A DNA stretch of 28,139 nt, taken from the NCBI GenBank assembly GCA_002492725.1, contig DLAF01000038.1, forward strand, positions 1-28,139. Direction: 5' to 3'. This DNA is from Lachnospiraceae bacterium UBA7054 (GTDB lineage Bacteria; Bacillota; Clostridia; Lachnospirales; Lachnospiraceae). Position 1 is the stretch's first letter, and the number at the start of each line of letters is the position of its first letter. Made by a program: the position numbers and the translations under genes. The notes beneath the pieces are model-generated. The model was not told where the DNA came from. It made no database searches and was given only the letters and a program-made list of their open reading frames with translations. Of this stretch, positions 23,937-28,139 are shown piece by piece.

Positions 23937-25160
23937 ATGAGTACAAAGGATCTGACGCTAGATAAGTTCGAGGAAGCCTATGAGATCGTAAAGGAGGTTG
24001 CCTCCGAGACAAAGCTTGTTTACAGTGATTACTTCAGTGAACAGACAGGCAATAAGGTCTATTTAAAGCCGGAGAATATGCAGCTGACGGGGGCCTATAA
24101 GCTGCGGGGTGCCTATTATAAGATCAGTACGCTGACGGAGGCGGAGCGGGAAAAAGGCCTGATCACAGCCTCCGCAGGGAATCACGCGCAGGGCGTGGCA
24201 TACGCCGCCAAGTGCTATGGCGTGAAAGCGGTGATCGTGATGCCAAACACGACCCCCCTGATCAAGGTAAACCGCACAAAGGGCTACGGCGCAGAAGTGA
24301 TCTTAAACGGGGATGTCTACGATGAGGCCTGTGCCTATGCACTTGATCTGGCAAAGGAGAAAGGCTATACTTTTGTACACCCGTTTGACGATCTGGATGT
24401 GGCGACAGGACAGGGAACCATTGCAATGGAAATCATCAAGGAACTTCCGCTTGTTGACTATATCCTGGTGCCAATCGGAGGTGGCGGTCTTGCCACGGGC
24501 GTATCTACCCTGGCAAAGCTTTTGAATCCGAAGATCAAGGTCATCGGCGTGGAGCCGGCAGGCGCTGCCTGCATGCAGGCGTCCATCAAGGCGGGGAAGG
24601 TGCAGACCATGCCGCAGGTAAATACCATTGCGGATGGCACCGCAGTCAAGACGCCGGGCGAAAAGATTTTTCCTTATGTCAGTAAGAACCTGGACGATAT
24701 CATTACCGTGGAGGATGAGGAGCTTGTTGGCGCCTTCCTCGATATGGTGGAGAATCACAAAATGGTAGTGGAAAATTCCGGCCTTTTGACTGTGGCGGCG
24801 TTAAAGCATCTGAACGTGAAAAATAAGAAGGTCGTGTCCATTTTAAGCGGCGGCAACATGGATGTGATCACGATGTCCTCCGTGGTACAGCAGGGCCTGG
24901 TGCTGCGGGATCGGATCTTTACGGTATCCGTACTCCTGCCGGACAAACCGGGCGAACTCTCCAGAGTGTCCGATGTGATTGCAAAGGAGAACGGCAATGT
25001 GATAAAGCTGGAACACAACCAATTCGTTTCCATCAACAGAAATGCGGCGGTGGAACTTCGAATCACGCTGGAAGCCTACGGTACGGAACATAAAAAGCAG
25101 ATCATGAAGGCCCTCGAAGACAACGGCTATCAACCTAAGCTTGTAAGAGCGAGCATTTAG
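23937..25160 (+). CDS. ilvA: Threonine ammonia-lyase with ACT domain
   Basis: The 407-residue PLP enzyme deaminates threonine to 2-oxobutyrate, the first step toward isoleucine or a catabolic route. The PLP lysine is K55 in TGAYKLRGA. SAGNHAQGVAYAA and the glycine loop PIGGGGLATGV are present. One ACT domain (about 325-407, starting VSVLLPDKPGELSRV) suggests amino-acid control. The single ACT domain and length fit the Clostridia type annotated as ilvA or tdcB, so the biosynthetic versus catabolic role is open. No T-box leader is seen in the 74-bp gap after ftsY. Confidence 0.93.
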   Translation: MSTKDLTLDKFEEAYEIVKEVASETKLVYSDYFSEQTGNKVYLKPENMQLTGAYKLRGAYYKISTLTEAEREKGLITASAGNHAQGVAYAAKCYGVKAVIVMPNTTPLIKVNRTKGYGAEVILNGDVYDEACAYALDLAKEKGYTFVHPFDDLDVATGQGTIAMEIIKELPLVDYILVPIGGGGLATGVSTLAKLLNPKIKVIGVEPAGAACMQASIKAGKVQTMPQVNTIADGTAVKTPGEKIFPYVSKNLDDIITVEDEELVGAFLDMVENHKMVVENSGLLTVAALKHLNVKNKKVVSILSGGNMDVITMSSVVQQGLVLRDRIFTVSVLLPDKPGELSRVSDVIAKENGNVIKLEHNQFVSINRNAAVELRITLEAYGTEHKKQIMKALEDNGYQPKLVRASI

Positions 25161-25280
25161 GCCGAAAACGGTCGGGAAAGAAGATGCAGATGCCGCAGCA
25201 GGCAGACTATTTGCGGCAGGAGCGGCATTAACAGGCGAAAAATGGTTATGATAGCAGTACAGAGAAAAAAGGCAGGACTT

Positions 25281-26126
25281 ATGAGGATGAAAAAGTATGC
25301 TATCATAACGACGGCGGCATTTTTGTATGCAGCCGGGGTCAGTCTCTTTACTGATCCCAATAATATGGCGCCCGGGGGTGTGACCGGTATTGCCATTATC
25401 CTGAACAGATTTTTACCGGTCAGTACAGGTACGTTTATCATGCTTCTCAATATTCCGATTCTTATCTTCGCTGTTTGGAGATTCGGAATCGGATTGACGT
25501 TGTCGTCCATCTACGCTACGGCGCTGATTTCTGTTTTTACCAATATACTGGCGCCCCTGGGGGCAGCGACGGATGATATTCTGTTGGCGGCGCTTGCGGG
25601 CGGGAGCCTGACGGCGGTTTCCGTGGGAGTGATTTTTCGTGTGGGAGCCACCACGGGCGGTATGGATATCATTGTCAAGGCACTGCGGCTTCGATTTCCG
25701 CATCTGCGCACGGGAAAGATTTTTTTCATAGCGGACGCTCTGGTGGTGACGCTTTCAGGCATTCTGTTCCGGGATGTGAATGCTGCGCTGTACGCGGCGA
25801 TTTCTGCCATTACGACTTCCCTGGTGATGGATATTGTGCTTTACGGCAGAGACGAGGCAAAACTGCTCTACATTATCAGCGGCCAAGCGGACAGAATCGC
25901 GGATCGGCTGATGGCAGAGCTGGCGGTCGGTGTGACATATATAAACGGGCAGGGCGCATATAGTGGAGATAACAAGAAGGTCATCTTATGTGTGGTAAAA
26001 AAACAGATGTCTCCCCGGGCGGAGGAGATTGTCAGACAGGAGGATCCCGAGTCCTTTACGATCATTACCAGCGCGTCGGAGGTCTTTGGAGAGGGATACA
26101 AAAGCTATTTCAGTGAGCGTGTGTGA
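25281..26126 (+). CDS. YitT family membrane protein
   Basis: The 281-residue protein has about five membrane segments in its first 190 residues, with the YitT marks FTDPNNMAPGGVTGIAI near the N-terminus and GATTGGMDIIVKAL in the middle. A cytoplasmic DUF2179 domain (about 195-280) ends the protein with FTIITSASEVFGEGYK. Members are widespread in Firmicutes and their transport or other role is unknown. The start at 25281 follows AGGCAGGA; an earlier ATG at 25242 would add 13 residues, so the start is uncertain. The GH25 gene follows after 34 bp. Confidence 0.88.
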   Translation: MRMKKYAIITTAAFLYAAGVSLFTDPNNMAPGGVTGIAIILNRFLPVSTGTFIMLLNIPILIFAVWRFGIGLTLSSIYATALISVFTNILAPLGAATDDILLAALAGGSLTAVSVGVIFRVGATTGGMDIIVKALRLRFPHLRTGKIFFIADALVVTLSGILFRDVNAALYAAISAITTSLVMDIVLYGRDEAKLLYIISGQADRIADRLMAELAVGVTYINGQGAYSGDNKKVILCVVKKQMSPRAEEIVRQEDPESFTIITSASEVFGEGYKSYFSERV

Positions 26127-26160
26127 AGGCATACGCATTGGAGTTTGAGAAGGAGAATTT

Positions 26161-27279
26161 ATGCAGGAGAATCATATCCAGGGAAAGCGGCACAGGAAGA
26201 GACGGAAGAAAAGTGAAAACAGTATTTTGGCCGGCTCCATTCTTCTGTGCATCGTTACCCTGACGGCAGTTACAATCTGTCTGGTGATGGTGTTTCAGTA
26301 CCGGGCGCTCCAGCAGAAGAATACGGAGGTTGTGAGCGAGTTGGAGGCTGTCCGGCTGGAGGAAGAGGCCTCCTACAGCCAGGAGGAAGTGGACGCGCTG
26401 ATAGGGACTGCGGTGGCAGAAGCGGAAGAAAAGACGGGCGAAAGAGTGAGCGGGGAATTTCTTGGCAGATTAAAGACGCTCATGTCTTCCGGCGAGAGCA
26501 CAACGGATATGCTCCGTACTTTTTTCCCGGAGGAGATCGTGGTGGCAGATACGGGAAGATATTATTTTTTCCCGATTTTAGAGACGCTTGCCAAAAATAC
26601 ATATGATCCGGATGCCTTTCAGGCGGATGAAGACGGCATCATGCACTATTATCAGGACGGGGAACGGGTTTCCCACAAAGGCATAGACGTCTCCCGTTAT
26701 CAGGAGCGAATCGACTGGTCAAAAGTGGCAGACGATGAGGTGGAATATGCGTTTATCCGCCTGGGGATCAGGGGCTATACGACCGGCGAAATCATGGAGG
26801 ATGAATCCTTTCAGCGAAATATTGAGGGAGCCTTGAGAAATGATATCGATGTGGGCGTCTATTTCTTTACCCAGGCCATGAGCGAGGAGGAGGCTGTGGA
26901 GGAGGCGGCGTTTGTGTTAGAATCCATTGCCCCTTACAAGGTGGATTACCCGATCGTCCTGGATGTGGAGGCAGTAACGAGCACTGAGGCACGAGCGAAC
27001 GATTTGACCAGTGAAGAGCGCACAAAATATTGTCTTGCTTTTTGTGAAACGATCAAAGAGGCGGGCTATACACCGATGATCTACGGTAATCTCAAAACCT
27101 TTATGCTTCTGTTGGAGATCGAGAAACTGGAGGAGTACGACAAGTGGTTTGCCTACTATGATGATGCTTACTATTTTCCCTATGATTTTAAAATTTGGCA
27201 GTACACGAATAAGGGACGGGTTTCCGGGATCAGCGGGGAGGTAGATTTGAATATCAGTTTTGATATACCGGGAAACTGA
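26161..27279 (+). CDS. Membrane-anchored GH25 family muramidase
   Basis: The 372-residue protein has a basic cytoplasmic N-terminus (HRKRRKK), one membrane segment (about 21-45), a Glu-rich likely coiled-coil linker (about 50-95), a spacer, and a GH25 lysozyme domain from about 171 to the end. The domain shows GIDVSRYQ (D176) and the catalytic pair LDVE (D268, E270), with FKIWQYT near the C-terminus. GH25 enzymes cut the MurNAc–GlcNAc bond of peptidoglycan. No cleavage site or binding repeats are visible, so it is probably tethered to the outer face of the membrane and works in wall remodelling. The ATG follows AAGGAGA. Confidence 0.9.
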   Translation: MQENHIQGKRHRKRRKKSENSILAGSILLCIVTLTAVTICLVMVFQYRALQQKNTEVVSELEAVRLEEEASYSQEEVDALIGTAVAEAEEKTGERVSGEFLGRLKTLMSSGESTTDMLRTFFPEEIVVADTGRYYFFPILETLAKNTYDPDAFQADEDGIMHYYQDGERVSHKGIDVSRYQERIDWSKVADDEVEYAFIRLGIRGYTTGEIMEDESFQRNIEGALRNDIDVGVYFFTQAMSEEEAVEEAAFVLESIAPYKVDYPIVLDVEAVTSTEARANDLTSEERTKYCLAFCETIKEAGYTPMIYGNLKTFMLLLEIEKLEEYDKWFAYYDDAYYFPYDFKIWQYTNKGRVSGISGEVDLNISFDIPGN

Positions 27280-27329
27280 TCGTCTCATCGCAACAAGTTG
27301 CTCAGAAATGAGGATTGGGATGTAACAGG

Positions 27330-27368
27330 CAGCGCTGCGGCGGCAGAGAAGGCAGACCGCAGACGCTG
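27330..27368 (+). other. Leader hairpin before the DUF1905–peptidase gene
   Basis: An 11-bp stem with one bulged A pairs 27330-27340 with 27357-27368. No T-run follows on the plus strand, so it is not a standard terminator. It lies 29 bp before the next start codon. Confidence 0.45.
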
Positions 27369-27397
27369 TAAAAATACAAGAAAGGCGGGGTTACAAC

Positions 27398-28066
27398 ATG
27401 AAATACGAATTTGAAGGAACTGTGGAATTTCGGGAAAATGAAAATGCGATTGCCGTGCCCTTTAACGTGTGGGAAGTGTGCGAGAAGGTGGGCGACGCGC
27501 CGGTGAGGGTCTGCTTTGACGACGTGTGCTTTATCTGCGACCTTTTGCCCAAAGGCCAGGGATACTATGATATCCCGGTCAGTCCGGACACGCTTGCGAA
27601 GGTAGAACTTGGCAAAAAGTATCTGATTTCTATTGAGATTGTGGGCAATGTGGTCGGCGCGGGCGGAAACAGCCCTTACAGTGTCGAGCATCCGATCCGC
27701 AAGATCGAGGGAATTGAACTGGTGACACAGCCTTGGGACGGGCTGTGCGGGCAGTCCTGCATCGCCATGATTGCCGGGACAAGTCTGGATGAAGCCTGTG
27801 ATATCATGAAGTGCAGGGAGTGGCAGGCAAACATGAGCAAGATGATTGCAACGCTTGAGTATCTCGGCATCCGCCATGCGGACAAGATTGTTTATACGCT
27901 GGGCAAGAGCGTGGAACTGCCAAAATGTACGATCATCATGGAGCGTATGGGCAGATACAGCCACTATCTGGTGGGGTATGACGGTAAGTTTTATGACCCG
28001 AATCTGGGCGTGATCAAGGAGTTTGATCTGTCAAAGATGGTAGGATATCTGGAGATTATCGTGTAA
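27398..28066 (+). CDS. DUF1905 plus C39-like cysteine peptidase fusion
   Basis: The 222-residue protein seems to have two parts. Residues 1-82 resemble DUF1905, a small beta-barrel domain: FEGTVEF, AVPFNVWE, LLPKGQGYYDIPVSPDTL and LGKKYLISIEI. Residues 108-222 resemble a papain-like C39 peptidase: Q111 (oxyanion), C117 in CGQSCIAMIAG (nucleophile), H189 in SHYLVGYDG and D200 in YDPNLG. There is no signal peptide or membrane segment, so it is likely cytoplasmic. No exporter, such as the transporter to which C39 domains are usually fused, is nearby. Its substrate is unknown. The assignment is from motifs only; the catalytic order Gln-Cys-His-Asp is convincing. The ATG follows AAAGGCGGGG. Confidence 0.7.
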   Translation: MKYEFEGTVEFRENENAIAVPFNVWEVCEKVGDAPVRVCFDDVCFICDLLPKGQGYYDIPVSPDTLAKVELGKKYLISIEIVGNVVGAGGNSPYSVEHPIRKIEGIELVTQPWDGLCGQSCIAMIAGTSLDEACDIMKCREWQANMSKMIATLEYLGIRHADKIVYTLGKSVELPKCTIIMERMGRYSHYLVGYDGKFYDPNLGVIKEFDLSKMVGYLEIIV

Positions 28067-28087
28067 CGATTCAGTGAGGAATGAAAG

Positions 28088-28121
28088 AAGCTGCTTTCCG
28101 CAGGACGGGAGGCAGCTTTTT
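28088..28121 (+). terminator. Rho-independent terminator at the end of the window
   Basis: A 12-bp stem (28088-28099 with 28107-28118, including G-U pairs) has a 7-base loop and ends in TTTTT. It closes the transcription unit of the DUF1905–peptidase gene. Confidence 0.85.
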
Positions 28122-28139
28122 GGTTTGCGCGCCATGGGC

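Noticed and set aside
25160..25240. Inverted repeat TGCCGCA/TGCGGCA before the YitT gene as a terminator
   Set aside because: The arms are 7 bp around a 14-base loop with no T-run, so no confident call.
1..28139. CRISPR arrays, tRNA genes, insertion sequences or prophage genes
   Set aside because: Reading both strands gave no regular repeat–spacer pattern, cloverleaf, transposase or integrase.

Overview
The window looks like a chromosomal segment of a Lachnospiraceae-type Firmicute (class Clostridia). The strongest evidence is the core block yceD/DUF177 – rpmF – plsX – acpP – rnc – smc – ftsY and a pta–ackA pair close upstream. Strong AGGAGG-type ribosome sites and sigmaA promoters with 17-bp spacers agree with this. 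No tRNA, rRNA, CRISPR array, insertion sequence or phage gene was seen. Species cannot be named from the sequence. No stretch longer than 300 bases lacks a gene; the longest gap is about 216 bp, at 10677-10892.

Layout. (1) 164-1758: an HPr-like protein without the catalytic His, with its own terminator, then rmuC on the minus strand. (2) 1949-6036: a plus-strand group holding a SufC-like ATPase, a short SufB-like scaffold, cardiolipin synthase and a PlsC-like acyltransferase. A three-hairpin element lies between the two Suf genes. (3) 6045-9811: tmcAL on the minus strand, divergent from pta–ackA, which make acetate and ATP from acetyl-CoA. (4) 9861-16323: a block that looks inserted between ackA and yceD. 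It holds a tandem hemerythrin protein and two ABC exporters, each paired with a LytTR regulator and a DUF3021-type membrane protein. (5) 16394-23862: the core lipid, ribosome and chromosome block, started by a perfect consensus promoter and broken up by two internal terminators. (6) 23937-28066: threonine deaminase with an ACT domain, a YitT-family membrane protein, a membrane-anchored GH25 muramidase, and a DUF1905 plus C39-like cysteine peptidase fusion ending at a terminator.

The most interesting part is region 4. Both ABC operons seem to share one promoter design: a pair of short direct repeats 21 bp apart, 18-19 bp upstream of a -35 box, at nearly the same distance from the ATPase start. 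This is the geometry expected of LytTR-family regulators. It suggests two paralogous, self-contained sensing and export modules (regulator, membrane partner, exporter, operator), probably for peptide or envelope stress. That function is inferred. Other notable items are the minimal SufC–SufB pair, the peptidase fusion, Gln in place of a His iron ligand in both hemerythrin domains, and the His-less HPr paralogue.
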